From Isoalcanivorax pacificus W11-5 (GTDB lineage: Bacteria > Pseudomonadota > Gammaproteobacteria > Pseudomonadales > Alcanivoracaceae): a DNA stretch of 64,000 nucleotides. Every line of letters begins with the position of its first letter. Positions within the stretch are counted from its first letter, which is position 1. Shown here in pieces: positions 9,964 to 21,386 of this stretch. The notes below the pieces were generated by a model. The model searched no databases. It worked only from the letters and a program-made list of their open reading frames with translations, and had not been told where the DNA came from. The translations under genes and the position numbers were made by a program. The stretch covers positions 2,232,001-2,296,000 of the forward strand of contig NZ_CP004387.1 in assembly GCF_000299335.2 (NCBI RefSeq), read 5' to 3'.

Positions 9964-11403
9964 TCAATCCTTCGGATAGGCCGGGAATTCCACACCGGAA
10001 ATCTGCTGCAGGATGCGCAACACCTGGCAGCTATAGCCGAACTCGTTGTCGTACCAGACATAGAGCACGCAATGCTTGCCGTTGACGATGGTGGCTTCCG
10101 CATCAATCACCGAGGCATGGCGCGAGCCGACAAAGTCGGTGGACACCGCGTCCGGTGAGCTGATGAAGTCGATCTGACGTTGCAGCGGTGAATGCAGGGA
10201 AACCCAACGCAGGTAGCTGTTGAGTTCATCCAGCGTGGTGTCTTTTTCCAGCGTGATATTCAGGATCGCCAGCGACACGTTCGGTGTCGGCACGCGAATG
10301 GAATTACCGGTCAGCTTGCCGGCCAGTTCCGGCAGCGCCTTGGCGGCTGCGGTGGCGGCGCCGGTTTCGGTAATCACCATGTTCAGCGGGGCGGCACGGC
10401 CACGGCGCGGGCCCTTGTGGAAGTTGTCCAGCAGGTTCTGGTCGTTGGTGTAGGAGTGCACTGTTTCCACGTGACCGACGGCAATGCCGAACTTGTCGTT
10501 CAGCGCCTTCAGCGGCGGCACGATCGCATTGGTGGTGCAGCTGGCCGCAGAGATGATGGTGTCGCTGTCTTCGATCAGGGCGTTGTTCACCCCGTGCACG
10601 ATATTCTTGAGGTCACCCTTGCCCGGTGCAGTCAGGATCACCCGCTTGATACCCGGGCACTTGAGGTGCTGGCCGAGACCTTCACGGTCACGCCACTTGC
10701 CGGTGTTGTCGATCAGTACCGCATCCTTGATGCCGTACTGGGTGTAATCCACGCTCGCGGGATCGCCGGAGTAGATCACACGGATATAGTTGCCGTTGGC
10801 GATGATGGCGCTTTCTTCCTCGTCCACCGCAATGGTGCCGGAGAACGGGCCGTGTACCGAATCACGGCGCAGCAGGCTGGCGCGCTTCTGCAGGTCGCCC
10901 TTGCCCGATTCACGTACCACCACGGCCCGCAGGCGCAGGCCGTTGCCACTGCCGGCCTTCTCGATCAGCAGGCGGGCCAGGATGCGGCCGATACGGCCAA
11001 AGCCGTACAGCACCACATCGGTGGGCTGCGGCTGGATGTCCTTGTCGGAGATGGCCCCGGCCAGCTCGTCACGGACGTATTCTTCAATGGACTGGCCGCG
11101 GCTGTCCTTCTTGTAGTTGACCGCCAGCTTGCCGATATCCACGCGGCAGGGGCCGAGATCCAGCTTCACCACTTCCTGCAGGATCGGGAAAGTATCCACC
11201 ACAGACAGCTCAGCATCCTCCACCTGCTTGACGAAGCGGTGGGTCTTGAGAATCTGGATTACAGACTTGTTGACCAGCGAGCGGCTGTAGACCGTGGTAG
11301 TGACATTCTTCTCACGGTACAGCTTGCCGAGCATCGGGATCATCGACTCGGCAATCTCTTCGCGGTTTTTCCAGCGTCCGAAGTGGTCTTCCTGTTTGTT
11401 CAC
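9964..11403 (-). CDS. gap: Glyceraldehyde-3-phosphate dehydrogenase, long form
   Basis: This protein oxidises glyceraldehyde-3-phosphate with NAD(P)+. At 479 residues it is about 140 longer than ordinary GAPDH. The extra part is an N-terminal helical region before the Rossmann motif YGFGRIGRI. The catalytic cysteine lies in SAASCTTNA, and the C-terminal NEFGYSCQV is typical. Long GAPDHs of this kind are known in Pseudomonas next to mfd, as here. The start is GTG at 11403 with a weak AGAGGG upstream; an ATG 20 codons later is possible. Promoter and terminator flank it, so it is probably monocistronic. Confidence 0.9.
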   Translation of the reverse strand: MNKQEDHFGRWKNREEIAESMIPMLGKLYREKNVTTTVYSRSLVNKSVIQILKTHRFVKQVEDAELSVVDTFPILQEVVKLDLGPCRVDIGKLAVNYKKDSRGQSIEEYVRDELAGAISDKDIQPQPTDVVLYGFGRIGRILARLLIEKAGSGNGLRLRAVVVRESGKGDLQKRASLLRRDSVHGPFSGTIAVDEEESAIIANGNYIRVIYSGDPASVDYTQYGIKDAVLIDNTGKWRDREGLGQHLKCPGIKRVILTAPGKGDLKNIVHGVNNALIEDSDTIISAASCTTNAIVPPLKALNDKFGIAVGHVETVHSYTNDQNLLDNFHKGPRRGRAAPLNMVITETGAATAAAKALPELAGKLTGNSIRVPTPNVSLAILNITLEKDTTLDELNSYLRWVSLHSPLQRQIDFISSPDAVSTDFVGSRHASVIDAEATIVNGKHCVLYVWYDNEFGYSCQVLRILQQISGVEFPAYPKD

Positions 11404-11454
11404 GGGGTAAGGCCCTCTGGGGTGGCTTGGTGATGGCAGGTGTTTCGGGCGCGC

Positions 11455-11483
11455 ATTCTAGCGCTTAAATGCCCGTTTATCCA
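11455..11483 (-). promoter_or_regulatory. Sigma70-type promoter of gap
   Basis: On the minus strand TGGATA (11483-11478) and TAGAAT (11460-11455) are separated by 17 bases, about 50 bases before the gap start. The position and spacing fit a housekeeping promoter. Confidence 0.5.
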
Positions 11484-11525
11484 CCGGCTGACCAGGGTCT
11501 TTCGGCCCCTTTTCCGGCTTTTGAC

Positions 11526-12134
11526 TCAGGCACTTGGCGCCGCCGACAACGCCTCGCGCACTGCCTCCCGCAGGGCCGGCACCACCTCGGCCTCGAACCA
11601 GGGCCGCTGGCGCAGCCAGAGCCGGTTACGCGGGCTCGGATGCGGCAGCGGAAAGTAGCCCGGCAGCACTGCGGCATAGTGCCGCACGTTCTCCGTCAGC
11701 GAGCCACGCCAGGCACCGGAGGGCGCCAGATAGTAACGCTGGGCGTACTGCCCGATCAGCAACGTCAGGCGCAGCGCGGGCAGTTCCGCCCTCACCCGCT
11801 CATGCCACGTCGGCGCGCATTCCGGCCTGGGCGGCAGATCACCGCTGCGGCCGCGGCCGGGATAACACAATCCCATCGGCATGATCGCAATACGACGTTC
11901 GTCATAGAACGTCTCCGCATCCATCGCCAGCCACTCCCGCAGGCGGTCGCCGGAGGGGTCATTCCAGGGGATGCCGGTGGCGTGCACCCGCGTGCCGGGT
12001 GCCTGGCCAATAATCAGTATCCGCGCGCTGCGCGCCGCCCGGATCACCGGACGCGGGCCCAGCGGCAGCACGTCCTCGCACAGCCGGCAGGCGCGGACCT
12101 CCTCCAGCAGACGGATCAGGCGCGGCCGGGCCAT
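11526..12134 (-). CDS. Uracil-DNA glycosylase family protein, Fe-S type
   Basis: This 202-residue protein is predicted to excise uracil or deaminated bases from DNA. It shows the UDG-superfamily motif GQAPG (residues 43-47) and the C-terminal HPSPRN motif. Cysteines at 16, 19, 90 and 106 give the C-x2-C-xn-C-x15-C arrangement that binds a 4Fe-4S cluster in family 4/5 glycosylases. It lies 4 bp downstream of tesB and is probably cotranscribed. The substrate preference within the superfamily cannot be read from sequence. Confidence 0.85.
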   Translation of the reverse strand: MARPRLIRLLEEVRACRLCEDVLPLGPRPVIRAARSARILIIGQAPGTRVHATGIPWNDPSGDRLREWLAMDAETFYDERRIAIMPMGLCYPGRGRSGDLPPRPECAPTWHERVRAELPALRLTLLIGQYAQRYYLAPSGAWRGSLTENVRHYAAVLPGYFPLPHPSPRNRLWLRQRPWFEAEVVPALREAVREALSAAPSA

Positions 12135-12138
12135 CGTC

Positions 12139-13017
12139 TCAGATCGGCGCAGCAGGCGGGTTGACGCGGATCAGCCCTTCCTGCGCCACACTGGCCACCA
12201 GCACGCCGTCGGCGCGGTAGATCGAGCCCCGGTTGAAGCCCCGGGCGCCAGAGGCGGACGGGCTGTCCATGTCGTACAGCAGCCATTCATTGACCTTGAA
12301 TGGCCGGTGGAACCACATGGCGTGGTCGATGCTGGCCGACATCACGTTCGGCTGGAAGAAGCTGACCCCGTGCGGCAGCATCGCTGTGCCGAGCAGGCCG
12401 TAATCCGAACAATAGGCCAGCAGTGCCCGGTGCGTCGCCACATCCACGTCGAAGTCCCCGGGGATGCGGAACCAGGTGCGCCGGATCGGCGCTTGCGGCG
12501 AGGTGTCGAAGGGATTGGACGGGTTCACTGGCCGGAACTCCACCGGACGCGGCTGCATGAAGGCTTCACGCACGCTCTCGGGCACCTTGCCAACGAGACG
12601 CTCGCGCAGCGTCTCGTCATCCTCCAGTTCGTCCGGCATCGGCACGTCGGGCAGATCGGTCTGGTGCTCGATCCCCTCCTCCTCGACCTGGAACGAGGCC
12701 TCCAGGCAGAAGATCGGCCGCCCGTGCTGGATCGCGGTGACCCGGCGGGTCGCGAAACTGTTGCCGTCGCGGATGCGATCAACGTCGTAGATGATCGGCA
12801 CACTGTAGTCGCCAGGACGCAGGAAGTAGGCATGCAGGGAATGCGCGGGGCGCTCGGCATCCACCGTGCGTCCCGCTGCCATCAGCGCCTGGCCGGCCAC
12901 CAGGCCACCAAAGATGCCCCGCTGGCGGGTGTTGCGGCTGGCGCCACGAAACAGGTTCTGTTCCAGTTGCTCAAGGCGAATCACCTCAAGCAGATCGTTG
13001 ACAACTTCTTTCATCAT
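12139..13017 (-). CDS. tesB: Acyl-CoA thioesterase II
   Basis: TesB hydrolyses medium- and long-chain acyl-CoAs to free acids. The 292-residue protein is a double hot-dog; it has QRGIFGGLVAGQAL in the first half and SIDHAMWFHRPF with the catalytic Asp in the second. It continues through SPSASGARGFNRG to the catalytic Gln in VAQEGLIR. The threonine of the E. coli triad region reads as Ser here. The start was set at ATG 13017 (a second ATG follows directly); the longer frame to 13080 overlaps the mfd upstream region and looks non-coding. Confidence 0.92.
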   Translation of the reverse strand: MMKEVVNDLLEVIRLEQLEQNLFRGASRNTRQRGIFGGLVAGQALMAAGRTVDAERPAHSLHAYFLRPGDYSVPIIYDVDRIRDGNSFATRRVTAIQHGRPIFCLEASFQVEEEGIEHQTDLPDVPMPDELEDDETLRERLVGKVPESVREAFMQPRPVEFRPVNPSNPFDTSPQAPIRRTWFRIPGDFDVDVATHRALLAYCSDYGLLGTAMLPHGVSFFQPNVMSASIDHAMWFHRPFKVNEWLLYDMDSPSASGARGFNRGSIYRADGVLVASVAQEGLIRVNPPAAPI

Positions 13018-13152
13018 GTCAGGTCCCGGGGTGTAGGATGCGGCGATGATAGCAGCGCCCCGGCGCCAGCCGCCAATCAAGGGTTTGCTGCTCGCAGACC
13101 AGCCAGTGCACCGCTACAATGCTGCGCCCGAAAAGCCGAAGGCGACCACGCC

Positions 13153-16100
13153 ATGACGTTACTGCCCGCGAACTCGCTGTTTCCCACCGGCGCGGAACAT
13201 TTCCGCGACTGGAGCGGGCTGGACGCCGGCAGCCTCGCCGTGGTGCTGGCCGAAGTGGCGGCTCGCACGCCGCACCTGTTGCTGGTGGTCACGCCGAATT
13301 CCAGCCAGGCACAGCAACTGGCCGACAGCCTGACGTTCTACCTGGCCAGCCAGGACGACACCCCGGTGCTGCTGTTCCCGGACTGGGAGACCCTGCCCTA
13401 CGACCTGTTCTCCCCGCATCAGGACATCATCAGCGAGCGCATCGAAGTCCTGCACCGGCTGCCGCACACCCGGCGCGGCATTCTCATTGCGCCGGTGAAC
13501 ACCCTGATGCAGCGGCTGGCGCCGCTGTCGCACATCAACGGCAACAGTTTCCAGCTTCGCGTCGGCGAACGCTTCGACATGGAAACCACCCGGCGGCAGC
13601 TGGTGGCCAGCGGCTACCGCCAGCGCGACAACGTGTATGAACACGGCGAATTCGCCGTGCGGGGCGCCATCATGGATATCTTCCCGATGGGCGCCGAACA
13701 GCCCTTCCGCATTGAGCTGTTCGATGAAGACATCGACTCCCTGCGGCTGTTCGACCCGGACACACAGCGCTCCACCGGCCAGGTCCAGGAAATCGCCCTG
13801 CTGCCGGCGGCAGAATTTTCCCTCAGCAGCGACGGCATCAGCAGCTTCCGCAACCGTTTCCGCGAACGCTTCGATGTCGATCATCGCCAGTGCAGCCTGT
13901 ACACCGATGTCTCCGATGGCATGGCCAGCCCCGGGCTGGAATATTATCTGCCGCTGTTCTTCGACCAGCTCGCCAGCCTGTTCGACTATCTGCCCGACGA
14001 CGTGCATCTGGTGCAACTGGCCGGCACCGAGGACGCGGCCAGCCATTTCTGGCATGACGTCGGCGAACGTTTCGAGGACCGCCGCCACGACATCCGCCGC
14101 CCGATCCTGTCCCCGGCAGAATTATTCCTGCCGGTGGAAGAACTGAACCGTCATCTGCGCCAGCACCCGCGCGCGCGCGTGCAGCCCGGCATGCGGGAGA
14201 GTAATGAAAAGAGTGACAAGGGTGTGCCGTTCGATTTCCGCGCCCTGCCCCCTGCCGCGCCACAACGCAGCGGCAATCCGTTCGCGCCCCTGCAGACGCT
14301 GGTGATGGAGCATGCGCCGTTGCGTGTGCTGGTGTGCGCGGAGACCGCCGGCCGCCGCGAAGCCTTGCTGGAACTGATGCAGAAACAGGGCATCCAGCCG
14401 ACGCTGGTCGATGGCTGGCAGGCGTTCCTGGCCGGCCAGGGCGACTGGCAACTTACCGTGGGTGAACTGGAACAGGGGTTCTGGGCGCCGCAGCACGGTT
14501 TGCTGGTGGTAGCCGAAAGCCAGCTCTACGGCGAGCGCATCATGCAGCGCCGGCGCCGCAAGACCGGCCAGGAAACCTCCGCCGACCAGGCGTTCCGCTC
14601 GCTGGGCGAACTGGTGCCCGGCTCGCCGGTGGTGCATATCGATCACGGCGTCGGCCGCTACCAGGGCCTGACGCACATGACCGTCGATGGCCAGCAGCAT
14701 GAATTCCTGCTGCTGGAATATGCCGGCGGCGACAAGATCTATCTGCCGGTGTCGTCATTGCACCTGATCAGCCGTTACGGCGGCGGTGATCCGGAACATG
14801 CGCCATTGACCCGCCTGGGCTCGGACCAGTGGCAACGTGCGCGGCAAAAAGCCGCAGAAAAGATCCACGACGTCGCCGCCGAACTGCTCAACACCTATGC
14901 CCGCCGCGAAGCCCGGCAGGGCCGCGCCTTCCAGTTGCCGGAAGACGACTATGCGCGCTTCGCCAGCGCATTTCCGTTCGAGGAAACGGCCGACCAGCAG
15001 GCCGCCATCGCTGCGGTGTTGCGGGACTTGCAGGCCAACCGGCCCATGGACCGGCTGGTCTGCGGTGATGTCGGCTTTGGCAAGACCGAGGTGGCCATGC
15101 GCGCCACCTTTGTGGCAGTGCAGAACAATACCCAGGTGGCGGTGCTGGTGCCGACCACCCTGCTCGCCCAGCAGCATTTCGAATCCTTTTCCGACCGTTT
15201 CGCCGACTGGCCCGTGACCATCGAAGTGCTGAGCCGCTTCCGCAGCCAGAAGGAAAAAACCGATGTGCTGGCGCGCCTCAAGGCTGGCAAGGTAGATATC
15301 GTTGTCGGCACACATCAGCTGCTGCAGGAAAGCGTGCAGTTTCGTGACCTGGGTCTGGTGGTGGTGGACGAGGAACACCGCTTCGGTGTGCGCCACAAGG
15401 AACGCCTGAAAGAAATGCGGGCAGAAGCCGATATCCTCACGCTCACCGCCACGCCGATCCCGCGCACGCTGAACATGGCCATGTCCGGCATGCGCGATAT
15501 CTCCATCATCGCCACGCCGCCGGAAAAACGGCTGTCGGTGAAAACCTTCGTGCAGCAGAAGAACGACACGGCCATCAAGGAAGCGATCCTGCGCGAGCTG
15601 CTGCGCGGCGGCCAGCTCTACTACCTGCACAACGACATCGACAGCATGGCGCGCACCGCCGAGACCCTGCGTGAGCTGGTGCCGGATGCACGCATCGGCA
15701 TTGCCCATGGCCAGATGCGCGAGCGTGACCTGGAACAGGTGATGTCGGATTTCTACCACCGCCGTTTCAACGTGCTGCTGTGCACCACCATTATTGAAAC
15801 CGGCATCGACGTGCCGTCGGCCAACACCATCATCATCGAGCGCGCCGACAAGTTCGGTCTGGCGCAGTTGCACCAGTTGCGCGGCCGCGTCGGCCGTTCG
15901 CACCACCAGGCCTATGCGTTCCTGCTCACCCCTCCCCCGAAAGCCATGACCAAGGATGCGGTGAAACGGCTGGAAGCCATCGAGCAGGCCTCTGACCTCG
16001 GCGCCGGCTTCATGCTCGCCAGCCACGATCTGGAAATTCGCGGTGCCGGCGAACTGCTCGGCGAAGAACAGCACGGCCATATCGAATCGATCGGCTTCTC

Positions 16101-16614
16101 GCTGTACATGGAAATGCTCGAACAGGCGGTAGAAGCCCTCAAGCGTGGCGAACAGCCGGACACCCGCAAGCCGCTGTCCGGTGGTCCGGAGATCAATCTG
16201 CGCGTACCGGCACTGATCCCTGATGATTACCTGCCCGATGTGTTCAGCCGCCTGACGCTGTACAAGCGCATTGCCAGTTGCGACACCGGCGAGCAACTGG
16301 ACGAGCTGAAAGTGGAGATGATCGACCGCTTCGGCCTGCTGCCACCGCAGGTGAAGAACCTGTTCCGCGTCACCGCCCTGCGCCAGCGCGCCCAGGCGCT
16401 GGGTGTCAGCCGCATCGATGCAGGGGCCGAGCAGGGCCGGCTCGAGTTCTCAGAACGCACCGCCATTGATCCACTGAGGCTGGTCAAGCTGGTCCAATCC
16501 GGGCCTAATCGTTATAAATTACAAGGTGCCAGCGCCCTGCGCTTCAGCGTGGATGCCGAAACCGGCGAAGAACGGTTCGCAGAAGTGGAAGCCCTGCTCG
16601 ACAAGCTGGCCTGA
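13153..16614 (+). CDS. mfd: Transcription-repair coupling factor
   Basis: Mfd displaces RNA polymerase stalled at DNA damage and recruits UvrA. The 1153-residue protein has an N-terminal UvrB-like module, an RNA-polymerase-interacting region around VVHIDHGVGRYQGL, and a RecG-like motor. The motor contains Walker A GDVGFGKTEV, Walker B DEEH and the TATPIPRTL motif; a C-terminal regulatory domain follows. Length matches the family (about 1150). The frame is open far upstream, but ATG 13153 gives the normal N-terminus MTLLPANSLFP. It is divergent from tesB, and csiV follows 26 bp downstream. Confidence 0.97.
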   Translation: MTLLPANSLFPTGAEHFRDWSGLDAGSLAVVLAEVAARTPHLLLVVTPNSSQAQQLADSLTFYLASQDDTPVLLFPDWETLPYDLFSPHQDIISERIEVLHRLPHTRRGILIAPVNTLMQRLAPLSHINGNSFQLRVGERFDMETTRRQLVASGYRQRDNVYEHGEFAVRGAIMDIFPMGAEQPFRIELFDEDIDSLRLFDPDTQRSTGQVQEIALLPAAEFSLSSDGISSFRNRFRERFDVDHRQCSLYTDVSDGMASPGLEYYLPLFFDQLASLFDYLPDDVHLVQLAGTEDAASHFWHDVGERFEDRRHDIRRPILSPAELFLPVEELNRHLRQHPRARVQPGMRESNEKSDKGVPFDFRALPPAAPQRSGNPFAPLQTLVMEHAPLRVLVCAETAGRREALLELMQKQGIQPTLVDGWQAFLAGQGDWQLTVGELEQGFWAPQHGLLVVAESQLYGERIMQRRRRKTGQETSADQAFRSLGELVPGSPVVHIDHGVGRYQGLTHMTVDGQQHEFLLLEYAGGDKIYLPVSSLHLISRYGGGDPEHAPLTRLGSDQWQRARQKAAEKIHDVAAELLNTYARREARQGRAFQLPEDDYARFASAFPFEETADQQAAIAAVLRDLQANRPMDRLVCGDVGFGKTEVAMRATFVAVQNNTQVAVLVPTTLLAQQHFESFSDRFADWPVTIEVLSRFRSQKEKTDVLARLKAGKVDIVVGTHQLLQESVQFRDLGLVVVDEEHRFGVRHKERLKEMRAEADILTLTATPIPRTLNMAMSGMRDISIIATPPEKRLSVKTFVQQKNDTAIKEAILRELLRGGQLYYLHNDIDSMARTAETLRELVPDARIGIAHGQMRERDLEQVMSDFYHRRFNVLLCTTIIETGIDVPSANTIIIERADKFGLAQLHQLRGRVGRSHHQAYAFLLTPPPKAMTKDAVKRLEAIEQASDLGAGFMLASHDLEIRGAGELLGEEQHGHIESIGFSLYMEMLEQAVEALKRGEQPDTRKPLSGGPEINLRVPALIPDDYLPDVFSRLTLYKRIASCDTGEQLDELKVEMIDRFGLLPPQVKNLFRVTALRQRAQALGVSRIDAGAEQGRLEFSERTAIDPLRLVKLVQSGPNRYKLQGASALRFSVDAETGEERFAEVEALLDKLA

Positions 16615-16640
16615 ACCGCAGACTTTTTTGGGGGAATACC

Positions 16641-17312
16641 ATGAATTTCCGCGCTACACCGCTGCGGCGGCTGGCGCTGGCCGTGCTTGCACTGGGCCTC
16701 AGTGCACAGGCATTCGCCGGCTGGTACCAGGTCGAAGTGATGATCATCGCTCACAACAGCACCGCCACCGGCGAATCCAGCCGCGAGCTGCCCTACCCTG
16801 ACTATCCCGCCGACGCCGTATTGCTGGGCATCGCCGAGGCACCCCATCTGCCCGAGCAGGCCAGCACCGCCCTGCAGGACGCCGTCGCCAACGGCGGCTG
16901 GCAGGCCGGCACGGACGCCCTGACACTGACCGAGATGGGCCGGCGCATGACGGAGAGCAGCAAGTACCGCGTGCTGTTCCACCAGCGCTGGCGGCAGCCG
17001 GTGGATGACGGCGCGATGGCCGTCCCGGTGTACCTGGAAGGCGGCGAGCCGACGCCCGTCCCTGTGGTGCTGAACGGCGACCTGCTGCCTGATGACGCTC
17101 CACACCCCGCTACCGAACCGGAATTGCAGGGCACGCTGCAACTGAGCCTGTCACGCTCGCTGCAAGTGGATACCGACCTGTGGCTGGCCGGCACCAACAG
17201 CGAAGGCATGCGCTATTTCAGCCCGATGCGCGAGAGCCGGCGGCTGGGTGAAGGGGAACTGCATTACCTGGACAGCCCCCGTCTCGGCGTACTGATCCGC
17301 GTCACCCCATGA
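16641..17312 (+). CDS. CsiV-like exported protein
   Basis: This 223-residue protein has a clear signal peptide (cleavage near AFA-GWYQ). The mature start GWYQVEVMII, the central YRVLFHQRWRQPV and the C-terminal HYLDSPRLGVLIRVTP are the recurring elements of the CsiV family. CsiV was described in Vibrio cholerae as a peptidoglycan-binding, LpoA-like activator acting with a D-amino-acid cue. In pseudomonads a homologue also follows mfd. A GGGGG-rich ribosome site precedes the ATG. The family call is good; the function in this organism is inferred. Confidence 0.75.
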   Translation: MNFRATPLRRLALAVLALGLSAQAFAGWYQVEVMIIAHNSTATGESSRELPYPDYPADAVLLGIAEAPHLPEQASTALQDAVANGGWQAGTDALTLTEMGRRMTESSKYRVLFHQRWRQPVDDGAMAVPVYLEGGEPTPVPVVLNGDLLPDDAPHPATEPELQGTLQLSLSRSLQVDTDLWLAGTNSEGMRYFSPMRESRRLGEGELHYLDSPRLGVLIRVTP

Positions 17313-17328
17313 CTCGCAGCCCGAAGCT

Positions 17329-17345
17329 CGCCGCTCACAGCGGCG
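17329..17345. terminator. Hairpin between convergent genes
   Basis: A 7-bp perfect inverted repeat CGCCGCT-CAC-AGCGGCG lies between the converging csiV and flavoprotein genes. It lacks a long T-run on either strand, so its terminator role is only probable. Confidence 0.4.
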
Positions 17346-17346
17346 C

Positions 17347-18525
17347 TTAAACAACCTGACCGGCGCAGTAGCCCGATGACCAGGCCCACTGGAAATTGTG
17401 CCCGCCAAGCTGCCCGGTCATGTCCAGCACCTCTCCGATGAAGAACAATCCCGGCACTTCGTTGGCGGCGAAAGTCCGCGAGGAAATGGCCCGCGTATCC
17501 ACCCCGCCCAGGGTGACTTCCGCCGTACGGTAGCCTTCCGTCCCGCCGGGTTTCACCTGCCAGTCGCGCAGCTGCGCATCCAGTTCGTCCAGCGCCGCAT
17601 TGCTGAAGGATTGCAGCGGCTGCTGCCAGCCGTGCCACTCGCTGAGGGTTTGCGCCAACCGGCGTGGCAACAGGTCATTCAGGTGCTGCTCCACGGTGCT
17701 GGACGGCCTGCGCTCACGCAATGGGCGCCAGGGCGACGCGGTCTGCTGCGGCAGCAGGTCCACATGCAGCGTGTCCCCAGGCTGCCAGTAACTGGAAATC
17801 TGCAACATCGCCGGCCCGCTCAGGCCACGATGGGTGATCAGCATGGGTTCACTGAAACGCTGATCACCGCAACGCACACTGACCGGACAACTGATCCCCG
17901 ACAAGGGGGCCAGCCGGGTCTTGAGATCCGGCTGCAAGGTAAAGGGCACCAGCCCCGCGCGCGTCGGCAACACCGGCAGGCCGAACTGTTCGGCAATGCG
18001 ATAACCGAAACCGCTCGCGCCCAGGGTCGGAATTGACAGGCCGCCCGAGGCGATCACCACCGAGGCACACTGGACGCGCCCGCCGCTGGTCTCCAGCTCA
18101 AAGCCATCGCCCCGCCGGCTGATGCGCTGCACTGCGGTCTTGAGATGGATATCAACACCGGCCCACTCGCACTCGGTCAGCAGCAGGTCCAGTATCGGCC
18201 GGCTGCTGTCGGTGCAGAACAACTGCCCCGGCGCTTTTTCACACCAGTCAACGCCGTGACGTTCCACCAGCTCGAAAAAATCATGGGCGGTATAACGCTT
18301 CAGTGCGGAAATGCAGAACGCGGGGTTGGCGGACAGAAAATGCTGTGGCGTGGTGTTCAGATTGGTGAAATTGCAGCGCCCGCCACCGGACATGAGAATT
18401 TTCTTGCCCGGCATATTGGCGTGATCGATCACCCGCACGCTGCGCCCCCGGTAACCTGCCGTCGCGGCACACATCAGCCCGGCGGCCCCCGCGCCGATCA
18501 CCACCACATCGACGGTAGCGATCAT
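17347..18525 (-). CDS. HI0933/BaiN-family NAD(P)/FAD-dependent oxidoreductase
   Basis: This 392-residue flavoprotein starts with the dinucleotide motif VVIGAGAAGLM. It carries the family signature SGGGRCNFTN at about residues 50-60, the middle ASGGLSIPTLGASGFGY and the C-terminal GGVDTRAISSRT and GHNFQWAWSSG. The reaction of most members is unknown. The start ATG 18525 overlaps the upstream gene by four bases (ATGA). It is the last gene of the nagZ-mscS-hpt-mtnP run. Confidence 0.88.
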   Translation of the reverse strand: MIATVDVVVIGAGAAGLMCAATAGYRGRSVRVIDHANMPGKKILMSGGGRCNFTNLNTTPQHFLSANPAFCISALKRYTAHDFFELVERHGVDWCEKAPGQLFCTDSSRPILDLLLTECEWAGVDIHLKTAVQRISRRGDGFELETSGGRVQCASVVIASGGLSIPTLGASGFGYRIAEQFGLPVLPTRAGLVPFTLQPDLKTRLAPLSGISCPVSVRCGDQRFSEPMLITHRGLSGPAMLQISSYWQPGDTLHVDLLPQQTASPWRPLRERRPSSTVEQHLNDLLPRRLAQTLSEWHGWQQPLQSFSNAALDELDAQLRDWQVKPGGTEGYRTAEVTLGGVDTRAISSRTFAANEVPGLFFIGEVLDMTGQLGGHNFQWAWSSGYCAGQVV

Positions 18526-18956
18526 GCCAGTTGTCTCAGCGCATTGAGCAGCGCCTGCGCTGCCAGCCCGGGCGGCGGGCGCCGTCCCGGCGCGCATTCA
18601 CAGGCCAGCACCGGGGCGAGAATGGCACGGTCGGCCGCTTCGCGGCCTTCGCGCTCGCACAGATCGGCGAGCCACAGGCGCACTTCGTTGTCGTAGCCGT
18701 TGTCGATCATGTGGCGGAAGACCCGGGTGAATTCCGCCAGCCGCCGCCCCAGGTAATCCGGGTCGGTACGGCGGGCGGCATAGTGTTCGTCGCGGATGCG
18801 GAAGTCACGCCAGGCCTCTTCGGCGAGGCTCTGGCATTTTTGTTCAAGATAATGCGCACCGGGCAGGCCGGAGATACGACGACTGCGCCACCACAGCGGC
18901 GCCACCACCAGCGCCAGCAGCGTGAACAGCACCACCGCGACCAGCATCTGCAACAT
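18522..18956 (-). CDS. Membrane-anchored hypothetical protein
   Basis: This 144-residue protein has one N-terminal transmembrane helix (about 2-22) followed by a charged, mostly helical cytoplasmic part (for example YLEQKCQSLAEEAWRDF) and a Pro/Arg-rich tail. I do not recognise a family. The ribosome site GAGG lies 7 bases before the ATG. It is flanked by a 9-bp gap to mtnP and a 4-bp overlap with the flavoprotein, so it is a real member of the operon. Confidence 0.65.
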   Translation of the reverse strand: MLQMLVAVVLFTLLALVVAPLWWRSRRISGLPGAHYLEQKCQSLAEEAWRDFRIRDEHYAARRTDPDYLGRRLAEFTRVFRHMIDNGYDNEVRLWLADLCEREGREAADRAILAPVLACECAPGRRPPPGLAAQALLNALRQLA

Positions 18957-18965
18957 GGTGCGGCC

Positions 18966-20258
<1,293 letters not shown>

Positions 20259-20262
<4 letters not shown>

Positions 20263-21386
20263 GCGGGGCGTTCCTCCGGTGCGGCATGCTGTTCGGGGGT
20301 CATCTGTGCCACCGCCGATTGCAGGTGCAGCGTCCGCGTCGGGAATGCGAACTCGGCCCCATGCCCATCCACGATGGCCATGATCTTCAGCAGCACATCC
20401 TGCTTGATCTGGTGATAACGCACCCACTCGGTGGTCTTGGTGAACGTGTAGATAAAGAATTGCAGCGCGGAATCGCCGTAGCTGTCGAAGTTCACCATCA
20501 GCGTCTGCCGGGTGTCGATCTCCTCGTGCTGTTCGAGCATCTCGCGCACGTCACGGCAGATGGCCTCCATCTTGTCCCAGTCGTCATAGCGAATGCCGAG
20601 CGTCTCGTTGATACGGCGATTGAGCATGCGCGACGGGTTCTCCACCACAATCGAGGCAAACATCGAATTGGGAATATACAGCGGCCGCTTGTCGAAGGTA
20701 CGGATGCGCGTCAGGCGCCAGCCGATGTCCTCTACTGTGCCTTCGATCTGGCGGTCCGGCGAGCGGACCCAGTCTCCCACGACGAACGGCTTGTCGAGAT
20801 AGATCATCATGCCGCCAAAGAAATTGGCCAGCAGGTCCTTGGCAGCAAAACCGATGGCGATACCGCCCACCCCGCCGAACGCCAGCACGCCGGAGACGGA
20901 ATAACCCAGCGTCTGCATCAGTACCAGCGTGGCGGTGATGATCACCGACAGCCGCAGCAGCTTGCCGATAGCCCTTGCGGTGGTCTGGTCCATCGGCTTG
21001 CGCATGCGCGACGGGTCCACCACATTATGTTCGACGTTGCGAATAATGCGTGTACACAACAGCGCCAGGATAAACACAAACGCCACGCGCCGCGCCTCCG
21101 GCAGATACTCGAAGATCGCCGATGGCGCAGCGGCTTCCATGATCTCGATGGCGATGGAAACACCCACCACCCAGAGCACCAGCCTGATCGGTACGCGCGC
21201 GGCTTCCAGCAGCGCGTCGTCCCAGAGGTTTTCCGTCTTGCCTGCCAGACGCTCGATCAGGTCAATGATCCGCATCAGGATGAAATTCACCGTGACGGTG
21301 GCCAGCACCACCAGAAAGACCTGCGTCAGCCAGATACGTGTTTCCGTGGAGGGTTCCAGCAGCAGCGCCAGTTCATCGCCGTTCAT
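20259..21386 (-). CDS. MscS-family mechanosensitive ion channel
   Basis: This 375-residue membrane protein has about four helices before the pore-lining segment rich in Gly and Ala (GVGGIAIGFAAKDLLANFFGG). A cytoplasmic beta domain starting near PFVVGDWVRSP follows. It should open on hypo-osmotic stress. The ATG at 21386 overlaps the nagZ stop by one base; a TTG one codon earlier is also possible. Its presence in a nucleoside/cell-wall salvage operon is unexplained. Confidence 0.9.

Noticed and set aside
9740-9967. 76-residue N-terminal extension of NqrA
   Set aside because: It contains the promoter -10 and the gap terminator, and NqrA proteins start at MIKIKRG.
14755-16296. 513-codon open frame antisense to mfd
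   Set aside because: It mirrors the mfd coding frame in GC-rich DNA, has no recognisable domain and no ribosome site; Mfd motifs on the plus strand are unambiguous.
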